Assembly (NCBI RefSeq): GCF_001411555.2
Contig: NC_049909.1
Span: 18,214,623-18,278,622 of the forward strand
Origin: Juglans regia
Taxonomy: Eukaryota > Streptophyta > Magnoliopsida > Fagales > Juglandaceae
Length of the DNA stretch: 64,000 nt
Reading direction: 5' to 3'
Shown here piece after piece: positions 34,944-46,163 of this stretch. The translations under genes were made by a program, and so were the position numbers. Positions within the stretch are counted from its first letter, which is position 1. The number at the start of each line of letters is the position of its first letter. Under the pieces are notes generated by a model. That model did no database searches and was not told where the DNA came from. It saw only the letters and a program-made list of their open reading frames with translations.

Positions 34944-35720
34944 TTTTTTTTTTAAAAAGAGCCGGTAGCCATATGGAAGTGGCCCCGTCCCAAGTTTATT
35001 AATAAGTCCTCACTTATGACGGAGGAATACCGTGGTTACAAGCCAAGTATGAGGGAGTTTACAGAAAACCTCCCAATAACAAACCAACATAAAAACCAAA
35101 ACAGCAAGACAGAAACTAACAGGCCTATAAAAACCTAAAGATACGAAAACTAAACAGGCCTATAACAAAACAAACAAAAAAACATCTAAACAAACCTAAC
35201 AAATAAACAAAAAAAAAAAAAAAACCGGAAACAACAAAACCAAACCTGGACCGCAGACTAACAACGCAAGTACGGAATGCCAAGAAAATCCAGCCGCACA
35301 ATACCTTTTAAAAACCTGGGAAAATCTTGATTGCCGTTATACGTGACATTCAAACCCATTTCACCTTTTCTAGCAAGAAAATCCGCTGCACTGTTACCTT
35401 CCCTCAATTGATGAACCACAACAAAATTAAGCCCCTCAAGTTCCTTGCGCAAAGCCTCCCAAAAATCCCAAAGATACCACACAGAGCATTTACCCATACA
35501 AAGCCAATCAACAACAATTTGTGAATCACTTTCAATAATCACATTACTCAAATGGAGCCGTTTACACAATCTAATACCATCCAGCATAGCTTTCATTTCA
35601 GCGCCATTATTCGTTCCCACCCCATAATGGGCAGAAAAAGCCCCTTTTACCAGACCATTCCAATCTCTAATAATGCCTCCCCCTCTCGAATTACCCGGAT
35701 TACCTCTACAACTCCCGTTA
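34944..35720 (-). mobile_element. 5'-truncated LINE with RNase H domain
   Basis: On the minus strand a reading frame enters at about 35,717 with GSCRGNPGNSRGGGIIRD and runs to the stop at 35258, through GAEMKAMLDGI, ESDSQIVVDWL and REGNSAADFLARKGE. This is the plant LINE/RVT_3 type RNase H. The frame starts just at the first catalytic Asp position, which is missing, as in 5' truncation. About 300 bases of 3' UTR follow, ending in ten A (T run at 34944-34953 on the plus strand). Both flanks are TATATATATA, a possible target duplication, though AT repeats are common here. Dead copy. Confidence 0.8.
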
Positions 35721-36012
35721 TATATATATGTTTCATGAATACGTGTGACGTATCATTCATGCATGCTACGATGGTTGTACTTATTTCTGATCTGCATAAT
35801 TAATAGATACTAGTTTTCTTTTAATTATCTTTATCATAATCTATTATAAATTAAAATTATTATAACATACTAATTAGTATCTTATATGCTCATTGATATT
35901 TCGTCATGAAGATTTAAATGATTTGTACAAGTTCTAAATAGACAAGTATCATACAAGATTTTATAAAAAGGTAGACATCACCTTGAAAAAAAAAACTATT
36001 TTTTATTAGTGG

Positions 36013-36486
36013 TAATAAAGTATAGAAGAAAGAGTGCAGTCCAAGTGTTTGCTGAAATGCCTCAAAGGGCTCATTTAATCTTGTGAAAAAGATATTTCCT
36101 TACATCTTGGCCATGCCATTTACATCATTTATACAACTCAATACATAACCAACTACTCTCTATCATTGTGACACATGCACCACATAATCTCATCCTATTT
36201 TTACAAAAATATTCTCACTCTTTAATTTCTGTATTTTTATTCTAGAAGTTTCTGGACATGTGCCGTATGGTCATTCCTTTCTTTTGGTGCAATCAACTTT
36301 ATATTTTTCTGAAGATTGACTTGCCTTATCCCCCCCCCCCCCCTATTTTTACAAAAATATTCTCACTCTTTAATTTCTATATTTTTATTCTAGAAGTTTC
36401 TGGACATGTGCCGTATGGTCATTCCTTTCTTTTGGTGCAATCAACTTCATATTTTTCTGAAGATTGACTTGCCTTATCCCCCCCCC
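36013..36486 (-). repeat. 3' LTR of the copia element with tandem duplication of polypurine tract and LTR part
   Basis: The copy 36013-36329 matches the right LTR. It is followed by 14 C (36330-36343; the polypurine tract on the minus strand), then a second copy of the last 135 or so bases of the LTR (36344-36477), then 9 C (36478-36486). The period is about 148 bp. The junction of polypurine tract and LTR is thus duplicated. Confidence 0.85.
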
Positions 36487-36489
36487 GAC

Positions 36490-37584
36490 GAGTCAAGTGA
36501 CACTTGCCAAATAGTGAGACTTGATCGTAAATAGGAAAATCGAGTTGTGGAGAGAGACTTGGTTAAAATATCAGCAAGTTGATCATTGCTGGAAACAAAG
36601 GAAACTGTGAGAGTATTGGCAGCTACCCGATCTCTAACAAAATGATAATCTAATTCGACATGTTTGGTATGAGAATGTAGCACTGGATTGACCGACAAAT
36701 ACGTGGCACCCAAGTTATCACACCACAAAGTTGGAGGTTTGGTCAGAAAAATCCCAAGTTCTTTTAAAAGAGATTGTATCCATAAGATCTCACAAGTAGT
36801 ATTTGCGACGACCTTATATTCAGCTTCAGTTGAGGATTTAGCAACTGTTGGTTGCTTTTTGGATCCCATGAAATAAGATGTGAACCAAAGTAGATACAAA
36901 ACACATCAATAGACTTTTTATCATCAGGACAACCAGCCCAGTCAGCATCAGAGAAGGTCGAGAGATTAAACAACGAGTGAGTTGAAAAATGCAGACCAAA
37001 TTGAGGATTACTGAGACGAAGATATCTAGGAGACATTTGGATTCGAATATGACTTGAGATGAGCTAAGATGAGTTGAGATGGATTGTGAATAGTAATGAG
37101 ATGAGTTGTGAATAGTAGTGATATTTGTGAGTTAAAGTTACTGAATAGTAATGAATAGTAGTGAGATGAGTTGAGATGAACTGAGATGAGTTGAGATGAC
37201 TTGCGAATCCAAACGTCTCCTAAGTATTTTTTTGACAGCTTGCCAATGAGAATTTTTGGGACAATGCATGAACTAACAGACTTTATTAATAGCAAATGAT
37301 ATATCTGGCTGGGTAAACGCTAAATATTGTAAACTTTCGACAACACTTCTATAAAGGTGAGGATCCTCAAAGAAGGATCCATCAAGTACTGTAAGTTTGG
37401 TGGAAGTCGACATAGGAGTGGAAACAGGTTTAGCATTGTGCATGTTAGTGAGATGCAGAATATCATTGATATATTTGGACTGACTTAGATAGAGGCCCTG
37501 ACTATTTCGAGTCACCTCTATACCAAGAAAAAAATGCAAATGGCCAAGATCTTTAACAGGAAAATAATTACCCAGAGTAGTCAT
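36490..37584 (-). pseudogene. Copia pol remnant: end of reverse transcriptase and RNase H
   Basis: The RT end at 37584-37273 reads LGNYFPVKDLGHLHFFLGIE and LTNMHNAKPVSTPMS; the YVDD active site is lost. After the MITE the frame returns at 37036 with SDADWAGCPDDKKS, and a frameshift near 36,873 leads into [18 protein letters not shown] and [15 protein letters not shown], the copia RNase H. The copy is non-functional. Confidence 0.85.
37032..37221. mobile_element. MITE nested in the copia pol remnant
   Basis: GGAGACATTTGGATTCG at the left and CGAATCCAAACGTCTCC at the right are inverted repeats with one mismatch. TA flanks both ends, as for Tc1/mariner-type target sites. The body is built of ATGAGTTGAGATG and GTGAATAGTAATGAG words. 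It interrupts the copia frame between RT and RNase H, so it came later than the retrotransposon or one of its ancestors. Confidence 0.85.
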
Positions 37585-37684
37585 AAAATCAGAGATAAGT
37601 AGAGGAGTGTGTGGGTTTGATGAGCTAATTTGGACTCAAGTTAAGTAAATAACTATAAATTTGATGAGGAGTCAATGGATCAGC

Positions 37685-38266
37685 TCAAGTAGTGAGAGAT
37701 GTTACCAAAGAATCATAATCGGTGCCCAGACTTGCTAACGGACACATTGAAAATTCAGTCGGGGATAGAGGTTGGCCTGTGGCAGTTAGGGAAGCAACAA
37801 GTGTTTTGGCCTTATGGAAGTAGTCGGTGATCGATTCATGGCCCTTCTTAAGTGTAGCAAGTTGAAGCTGAGTTTGCATAATGTGCGTCGATGATTGAGC
37901 TATGAATAGATTCTGCAACGTGATCCAGACCTCATGTGCAAATGTACATTCAAGTACCTGTGCCAAAACATTTTTAGATGAAGAAGAGTTAAGAGTCGAA
38001 ATGATCAATTGATCAAGCTGACACCATTTGGTATACTCAAGATTGGGATTGTCATCAACCATGGGAGGAGGCATAATAGAGGAGTCATCCACATGGTTGA
38101 ACAACTGATTTCCTTTGAGGAAAGGCATTGTCTGAGCCTTCCATAACAGATAGTTGTCAATGGTAAGTTTAATCGTAACAAAATGACTAGCTGAATTTAG
38201 GATAGAGATATTGACAATGGAGGGTGTGTTCTGGGTGGAGGTCTCGGATGAGATGGAGGAATCCAT
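37685..38266 (-). pseudogene. Copia gag (N-terminal part)
   Basis: The frame starts at ATG 38266 (MDSSISSETSTQ) and is open for 193 residues: the copia N-terminal domain (FVTIKLTIDNYLLWKAQTMP) and a UBN2-type gag part (ECTFAHEVWITLQNLF; GHESITDYFHKAKTLVASL). It ends before any CCHC knuckle. Downstream reading resumes with reverse-transcriptase residues after an internal deletion. Gag would normally form the particle. Confidence 0.85.
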
Positions 38267-38319
38267 CTGGTTTGTATCTATAAGGGACGACGTGAGTCTT
38301 TACTGGTCTTCCGATACCA

Positions 38320-38643
38320 TAATAAAGTATAGAAGAAAGAGTGTAGACCAAGCGTTTGCTAAAATGTCACAAAGGGCTCCTTTTTCCTTGCGAAAAAAAA
38401 TATTTCCTTACATTTTGGCCATGCCATTTACATAATTTATACAACTCAATACATAACCGACTACTCTCTATCATTGTGACACGTGTATATATCACAAAAT
38501 CTCGTTCTGGTTTTACAAGAATATTCTCACTCTTTAATTTCTTAGTTTTTATTCTAGAAGTTTCTAGACATGTGCCGTGTGGTCATTCCTTTCTTTTGGT
38601 GCAATCAGCTTCATCTTTTTCTAAAGATTGACTTGCCTTATCG
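38320..38643 (-). repeat. 5' LTR of the copia element
   Basis: About 324 bp, matching 36013-36329 with scattered substitutions. On the minus strand it ends next to the primer-binding site. Its ends are not TG...CA, but the AGTGG duplication fits these borders. Confidence 0.85.
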
Positions 38644-39398
38644 AGTGGAACCTACTTTTTTACAAAACATTTGCACGATATTTGTCTATTTAATTAGACT
38701 TGTATCTAAAATTACTAGTTCTTTATATTATTAATGAAGGCGGTGGTTGATCATCGTGTATGCATCCGACCTGCTCCATCCGACCTAATAATTAAATAAA
38801 ACATTGAAAATGTGATAATGAAGAATTCGCTTCCCAGGCCATTTCTGTAATCCATGCTTCCAGAAACTTTAATTATATATACATCTAAGATTAACGACCA
38901 ATTTATATGTAATAGAATTAGAAATGATAATTAAGGCAAAAACGTAATTAAGGATCTTTTCCAGAAAGAAAGAAAAAAAAACTATTTACTTAATTCATAA
39001 ATACTGAAGGTGCACGATAAGAATATTGCTTTATTTTTTGGAAGAAAAACTGGGGACATCATAATAAAAATGGGAAAATAATATGAGCTTCTTCTGAAAA
39101 TGTTTCCATGCATCCATTTTGAGACAACCCAGAAAAAATGTATCATCTTGATTTTGCCGATGGAATATCGGAGATAGTACATGAATAATTAAACTAGTAC
39201 TGCTGATCTCTCTCATCCTAAGAAATTAATTAAGAGCTCATGGTCAGTGAATCTTCATTGCCAAAAATGTAAAATATTGTTGTAATAAAATTAAGAGAAA
39301 AGCAAAGAAATAAAAATAAAATACACACGTACAACTTGCTCAACAAATCATGATATCATTAATCTAAATTGCTAGAAGTACTATATATATATATATAT

Positions 39399-39773
39399 GA
39401 GTAATTTTACGTATAATTGTGAAGTGTGTAATCATCGCGTAATCGCTTTGAAAAAGATTGATATTTATTATTAAAAAATTAATTTTTTTTTATGTGAATC
39501 TCATATTTTATTTATTTTTTCAAAACGATTACGCGACGGTTACGCAATTCATAGTTGCAAATATCTTTTCTTATATATATATATATATATATCTACGGTG
39601 AGTAATTCTACATACAACCGTGAAGTGCGTAATCGCCGCGTAATCGCTTTGAAAAAGAGTGGGGTCCACTATTAAAAAATTAATTTTTTTCATGTGGGTC
39701 CCATGTTTTATTCATTTTTTTCAAAGCGATTACGCGACGGTTACGCAATTCACGGTTGTAAGTATATTTTCTC
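39399..39773. repeat. Two adjacent copies of a foldback MITE
   Basis: Copy one is about 39,399-39,570, copy two 39,600-39,773. Each begins GAGTAATT(T/C)(T/C)AC and carries GTGTAATC..CGCGTAATCG in the left arm and CGATTACGCGACGGTTACGC in the right arm, so each copy can fold into a stem of about 55 bp around an AT-rich loop. The second copy keeps better pairing. They are separated by an (AT)n tract. Confidence 0.8.
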
Positions 39774-42419
39774 ATCTACGGTACTTAGATTTTATTAAGG
39801 ATCTTGAGTACAATAGGCCGGCCGTATATATGCACATTTTTTTTTCCTTGGCCCTTTTGTGGTGGCAAAACCGATACGTACGTGCAAATAACAATGCCAT
39901 GCAATAGTACTAGTTTGCATGCAGTTAGTCATTAATTAATATAGATCAAATATAGTACGTACTCTAAAATAAGAAGAATGTGTATAAACTATAAATAGCC
40001 AGGAATGCATACATGTGAATATTGTATGTAGCCACAGGTTCGATACGATTAGTTACATAATTAATGTATGCTTTAGGATTGATATATACATATATAATAT
40101 GGTACTCTCAGGCCAAACCGATGAGCTCATCGTGCTTATAATTTATATATATATATATAACTTATCATAGCATAAAGGTGTGCAAGCCTTGCACACCCCC
40201 TTTAAAAAAGATGTATAGAGGCACCGTTAATTAATTTTTTATGTGAGTCACATATTTATCTATTTTTCTAAAATGAAATACGCAAAACATCTTGCATACT
40301 ATGACTGCAAATATAATCATTTCTTATTATAATATATATTAATCTTAATTTATTGGGCTTGAAAGTTGAGATCATGGCATTATTAATATATCATTAAATT
40401 ATAATTAGTGGGTAAAAAGTTATAAGGGATTAACTAGCTTGTGCAGATTTTGTAGGTGGTGCGATTTCTTAATTGACTACTGATCAATATATAATGTTAG
40501 GGTAGAGGAATAACTCAATTAGCTCGCTAGACTAATCACTTAATTAATTAGCTGCTATATATATATTAGAAAGTCATCGTTTGTATTTTCTTAGCCCATG
40601 ATCTGGATGTTAGTAGTACTTAATTATATAGAGAGATTCTCTAGATCTCCTCGTGAGAGATCAAAAGGTTGATTTTGACGTAATCTTTTGCTAGGGTTTC
40701 TACTCAAGAAAAAATAGGCATTTAGCGAACCATTAATATTATATATTCAATATTTAGGGCTTACGTCAATTCGGGTGTGGACTTATAAAATGGCTTTCAG
40801 CGTAAAGCTGATGATGAGGATCGAAGAGATCAGAAAATAAGTCATGCATGCTCTAGTACTGGTACCATTTAATGGCCGTGAACTAGACTGGTTATATCCT
40901 GATCATGAATTTGAAAAGAAAATGGACAACTACTCATGCAAACTAAAAAGTGAATCATCCTTTTAGTTTAAAGTCGACCCTCGAGAAAAGAAAAAGAAAA
41001 AGAAAAAGAAAAGGGAAACAGTAGTACGTTAAAATCTACAGGCGGCAATGTGTACGCCGAGCTAGAATGCATGTTTGAGTGATACAGGCAACATGGAGAG
41101 GAATGGGGGGATGGACATGGACTGTGATGTCTCACCTGTTTGAGTAATTAATGGACCCCTGCCTAATTAAGCTCATTGGCATGCATATACATATATATAT
41201 GTATGTATGTATGTATTAGAAGTGGTAAGAAAAACTGACAAGAATACCATCCCCAAGTTTACTTGATCTATTTCTCAGTATAGTACTAGCTGTGTGGGCT
41301 TTCTGTATGTACAGGGAAGCTTTGGGGACCTCTCTCTCTCTCTCTCTCTCTGTAATTAAAAAACTGATCTACCCACTTAGGTAAGCATGGAAGCAAGGGG
41401 AGTAAGAGCCAGAACAGGAAATGAAATAGAAATAGTAATTAATGGCATATTTAGCAGCCCAAATAAGTCAGCATGTTTGCACAACATTTAGTTACCAGCT
41501 CGTGGTTCTCATCATGATGATAGAAATAAAATTAACACTAGCCCTGGAGATCAAAAAAAGAAAAAAGAATGATCATTATTCAGAAGCAATATATATATAT
41601 ATACAACGAAGTCATGCATCTAGCTAATTCAGTAGTACTCTTTTTTTTTTTTTTTTTTGGAGTATGTTGCAGACTCTTGCTGTGTAGAAAGGTAGATACA
41701 GGACCACCAGCTTCCTCCACCGAAAAAAACTCTGTGATATTGGACCACCATGTATGCATGCAGCTAGCACACTCTACATGAGCACTCTACCCTCCAGTTG
41801 GCGGCTACCTTGTCTTACATTTCTAATTGTCCCATCTCAAAGCGCGGGTCTATATATGCCGCCTTTTCCTCGGCCCTAAGACAGATTATTATTTACACAG
41901 TCCTCCAAATCCCCAAAACCACCCACAAAGGCCAAGGCCTCTAGCTATATCTAGATAGATAGATAGCCGGCCCTTTAATTTAGCCCTAAAAACAGTAGTA
42001 TATAATATATATATACATAGTCCCCCAAAGTTAATTTGCATGTTGGGTTTGCTGAGGTGTGTGTGTCTGCATTATGCATGCCTGGCCTAGTACCTGGATT
42101 TAGCATATATTTAAGTCGACAGAATAATATTAACACACAGGTGCTCTCCAGATCTATAGAATTTTCTTTCTTTTTTTTTAGACTGGGCTGGCATCATGTA
42201 GGGAATGAGCTGGGAGATCTCATAGTGATATTATTTTATACCAGTTGAATATTTATATATAGGTGTAATAGCTATATATATAGGTTACTAATTAACTAGG
42301 CTATATGCATTATTAACTTTCTTAGCAACTAAACTATTATTTTTTTTCCTAATAATGTAGTTTATGGTTGCATAAATAATGGCATTTATTGTGGCTTCTA
42401 AACTTTTTTGAGATACTTA

Positions 42420-42639
42420 GGGCAGGTTTGGGGCACAAGATAAAACACAAAATTTTCATCTTATCTCATCTCATCATTACATATTTTTCAAATCTCCATA
42501 CAAAATATAATAAATAATTCAACTTTTTCAAATTCCAATACACATTTTTCAAATTCTAAAATAATAATAATATTAAAACATAATATTTTAAATTTCAAAA
42601 CAAAATACAAAATTCTCATCTCACCCTCCAAACCTGCCC
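42420..42639. mobile_element. MITE with perfect GGGCAGGTTTGG inverted ends
   Basis: The left end GGGCAGGTTTGG and the right end CCAAACCTGCCC are perfect inverted repeats, flanked by TA on both sides. The body has CATCTTATCTCATCTCATC and AATAATAATATTAAAA words shared with copies at 21,510, 45,272, 48,488 and 61,120. It has no coding capacity. Confidence 0.85.
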
Positions 42640-42838
42640 TAATCACTTTATACCTCCCCCCCTACAAAACATACAGAACATAAACCAAAAAAAAAAAAGG
42701 TGATAATGCAACATTAAAAAGTGAGACTAATTACCACACATGAACACACTTTTCAACTTTATGCAGTAGTCATGTGTGATGCAATGCAAGGGCATGACCT
42801 TTCCTAGGCCGGTTGCTTTTCATCAGTTTATAGGGCAC

Positions 42839-42869
<31 letters not shown>

Positions 42870-43095
42870 TTCATCCTATTGCATGATTTTGATTAATTAA
42901 CGTTGTTTCTTTTTTGTAGGGCATGCAGCCTTCGAAAGGCTGATTTTTTGTCTAAGTAGCCTAATTAGTAGGATCTTCTAGGATGAGATGGCTTTAATTA
43001 GGATCAGATTTAAAACCCTTTAACTCAACAGACATCATCATGATTTCACCTTCCAAATCATTCAAGTTTCAACTGGGATGAGGTTAGATTTAGGA

Positions 43096-43290
43096 TGGGC
43101 CGACAAAACATCCAAGATTTTTGTAAATTTTCCACTGCTTGGACTCACTCCACCGGGCCAGGAAAGTGCAGGCCGTTTTTTAGCCCAAAATCAATAAACA
43201 TGCATAAGCCCAGCGTAAACCATCTAAACTACAAATTACAAAACAGTGTTGTGTCGTATGAGAATGCTTTTGTAGGGTTTTGGTGTTGAT
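43096..43290 (+). promoter_or_regulatory. TIM13 promoter with site II and telo-box motifs
   Basis: TGGGCC at 43096-43101 and AGCCCA at 43182-43187 and 43207-43212 are site II-type elements, which in plants are frequent in promoters of nuclear genes for mitochondrial proteins and ribosome components and are bound by TCP factors. TAGGGTTT near 43,274 is a telo-box in reverse. All lie within 280 bp of the TIM13 start. Confidence 0.65.
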
Positions 43291-43371
43291 TAGGGCTTAG
43301 GAGGCGGCCGAGGCTGTGCAGTGCTGTAAGGTGAAGAAAGCGGTGGAAGAAGAGTTGCAGAGAGAAGGGCA

Positions 43372-46122
43372 ATGGATGCGTTTTCTTCATCGCCGTCAAG
43401 TGGGTCGCCATCTCAGCAGTTCTCGTCCTCGGATTTCAAGGACCAGCTCAAGACCCAGCTTGCCCAGGCTTATGCCGAGGAGTTCCTCGAGGTATTTATC
43501 TTTTTTCTATTTGGGTTTTGTGTTCTGGGTTCTGACATTTGTTTGAGAACGCTCTCATTCTTGTGGTAAAGATTTGAATTAGATTGTTTCCTTTGTTTCT
43601 GAAAACCTTTGTTCCTCCGGATAAATTATGGAACTAAAAAAAATGAAGCTTTGTGATTTGTGATTAATTAATGTTATGAATTTATTTTTATATGAAGTTA
43701 ATGCGTCATCTGTCTAACAAATTCTTAGATACATATTGGGTTGGCTACATGAATGAATTATCTCTGACAATCATCTACTGGTCTTTGTATCCTCGATCGG
43801 ATGCTATATGTTCATTCAACTGCGTAAGCTGAAAATTTTTCAAGTCAGCAGTTTTTCCCTTTCAATTTAACTTGAAACATAAAATTCTCTAATTCACTTC
43901 AAAATTTAAGTTTGTGAACAAATTCTGTAATTAGCTTTATATTTGTTAGAGTATTGGCAATGGCCTAGAATTTGGCTAGATTCTCAACTTTTAGCTATAC
44001 CATCAACTTTTGGCTAGGTGAGTTCACATTGGACTAGTCATCTTAAAGTGAAAATAATAATATAATATTATATATTTTAATAATATTTGACAAATTTTTT
44101 TTATATATTTTGCAAATACACTTCATAAATAAGTAGAATAAATAAAAAATTCTGCCATTAGTATTGAATAAATATTAACAAATAAATATTTATTTGTTAA
44201 TAAACATTAGTATCCTCAACACAGTCCACAGTCCAACATATATAAAATGAATTACCTGTATTGAGCAACACAGTCTACAAATAAATACCAACACAGTCCA
44301 TACGGCACCAACGCAGTCCACAGTCCAACATTAGTATGATCAACATTAGTATCTCCAACATTAGTATTGATCAACACAGTCCACAATGTTCCAGTCCATA
44401 ACACATCTGACACCTTTAGTTGCTACCCAGCCACATTTTGCCAATATAAAGATGTTATATCTGCCTGCCTCAAACTGACATGAAAAACCACATGTAAAAC
44501 TAGCAGTCTCCAATGGAATGTTTAAATCAACTTGAATTATGATAAAATAAAAATAATAATAAAAAAAAAAACCTATCTGGCATTACATAGAGAATCAGCA
44601 TCATCTTTGGACAGAAGTCAGAACAAGAAAAATAAAAGCAATAAGCTCCCATATATAATCACAGCCATCCAACACAGTTTTCAGATTTTAACGAATTCCT
44701 CAAAATTTTAACAAATCTTCAGCAGACAGACAGTCCACAAATATGCAGAAAAAAAGAAAGAAAAAAAAAGGTCATTTGCTGATCTGGTATGCAAAGAAAT
44801 ATGTAGAAAAACAGCAAAGAAAAAGAGCAAAGAAATATGCAGAAAAAGAGCAAAGAAATAAACTTGTTCTGTTTTACTGATCTGGTATGCAAAGAAGATA
44901 AACTGGTATGCATGTGTTCTGTTTTGCAAAGAAGAACAGCAAATACATTTTATTCCTGATCTGATATGCAAAGAAGATAAACTGGGGTTATTAAATTCAT
45001 TCGATTTGCCTTTATAAAAAGAATTGCAGATTCAAGTAACAAGCGGATTAAAACCTTAGTTTTTTTTTCATGCATCATGGATGGGATTAGTAATATTTCC
45101 ATTCATCACGAAGGAATGGTGGGCAAAATTCAAGTAACAAGCAGATTCAAGGATGGGATTAGTAATATTTCTAGAAACATTTTATAAGAATGAATCTGAA
45201 GAGGCTCATTTATATTCTTTCTTCTCTTTCCATTTGGTGAAATAAAATTAAAACTACATTAGTTCCAAAAGAAAATTCTCATCTCATCTCATCTCATCAT
45301 TACACCTTTTTCAAATCCCCCATACAAAATATAATAAACAATTCAACTTTTTGAAATCTCAATTCAACTTTTTCAAATCTCAAAACAATAATAATATTAA
45401 ACATAATATTTTAAACTTTCAAACAAAACACAAAATTCTCATCTCACCCCCCCAAACCTGCCCAAATTACGTGAGTTAAAAAAATAATTTTTTCAAAGGC
45501 TTGTTTTGAATAAGGTAATCAACCCGAAATATATACACTGCTACTAAACCCCCTCTTAAACCTTACATGTTTTTTCATGCATCATGGAAAAGCAATGGGT
45601 TAAACTTAACTATCTTTCATTCAAGCCTGAAGAATGTTCATAATATTTTTGAATACTAAACCAAAAAACAGAAATAAAAAACATAGAATGGAGACTAGGA
45701 TGCGCAAAAAAATATATCAAAAACAAAAGAAACAATTATGAAGATGAAACGAACAAGCATCTACCCAATTTACAGACCAAAAGAGTTCCTATACCTAACA
45801 AATAGAACAGATAAAAGGGTGAACAAGGGAAGGGCAGGACATACCTACAGGGCCTGCTTGTATGACCTATATAAGAATCAAATAAGAACCATAATAAGAC
45901 AATTTCATAAACTTAGATACGAAAGCCACGTCTGGGCATGGAGCATGGAGAAGAAAAAGAAAAGAAAAGAACACCAGAAATGAAACGAAAGAAACAAAAG
46001 ATTCTCCATAGTGGGTCTGTTGAGTCAGATTCCCTAAATCAATCGCATAAAAATATAATTTCCTAAATCAATCGCACAAAGTTCATACCGTGGGGGGTAT
46101 TCTGAATGTTCTTGAGCCAAGT

Positions 46123-46163
<41 letters not shown>

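Larger units (their letters stand above)
36008..38648 (-). mobile_element. Deleted Ty1/copia LTR retrotransposon with AGTGG target duplication
   Basis: Two related LTRs (36013 to about 36329 plus a duplicated part, and 38320-38643) flank a copia interior in minus orientation. AGTGG stands at 36008-36012 and 38644-38648, a 5-bp target duplication. The primer-binding site (TGGTATCGG on the minus strand, 38319-38311) adjoins the right LTR. The interior has gag, then jumps within about 100 bp to the end of reverse transcriptase, so zinc knuckle, protease, integrase and the YVDD part of RT are missing. A MITE sits between RT and RNase H. It cannot move on its own. Confidence 0.9.
38650..43080. other. 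Intergenic spacer with MITEs, no gene seen
   Basis: No open frame here looks like a protein. There are two adjacent foldback MITEs (39,399-39,773), a diverged relative at about 40,190-40,330, a MITE with TA flanks at 42,420-42,639, an (AAAAG)n tract at 40,985-41,012, and (CT)n tracts at 41,332-41,352 and 42,840-42,865. At 41,845-41,880 GGTCTATATATGCCGCC looks like a TATA box but no gene follows within 1 kb. Confidence 0.55.
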
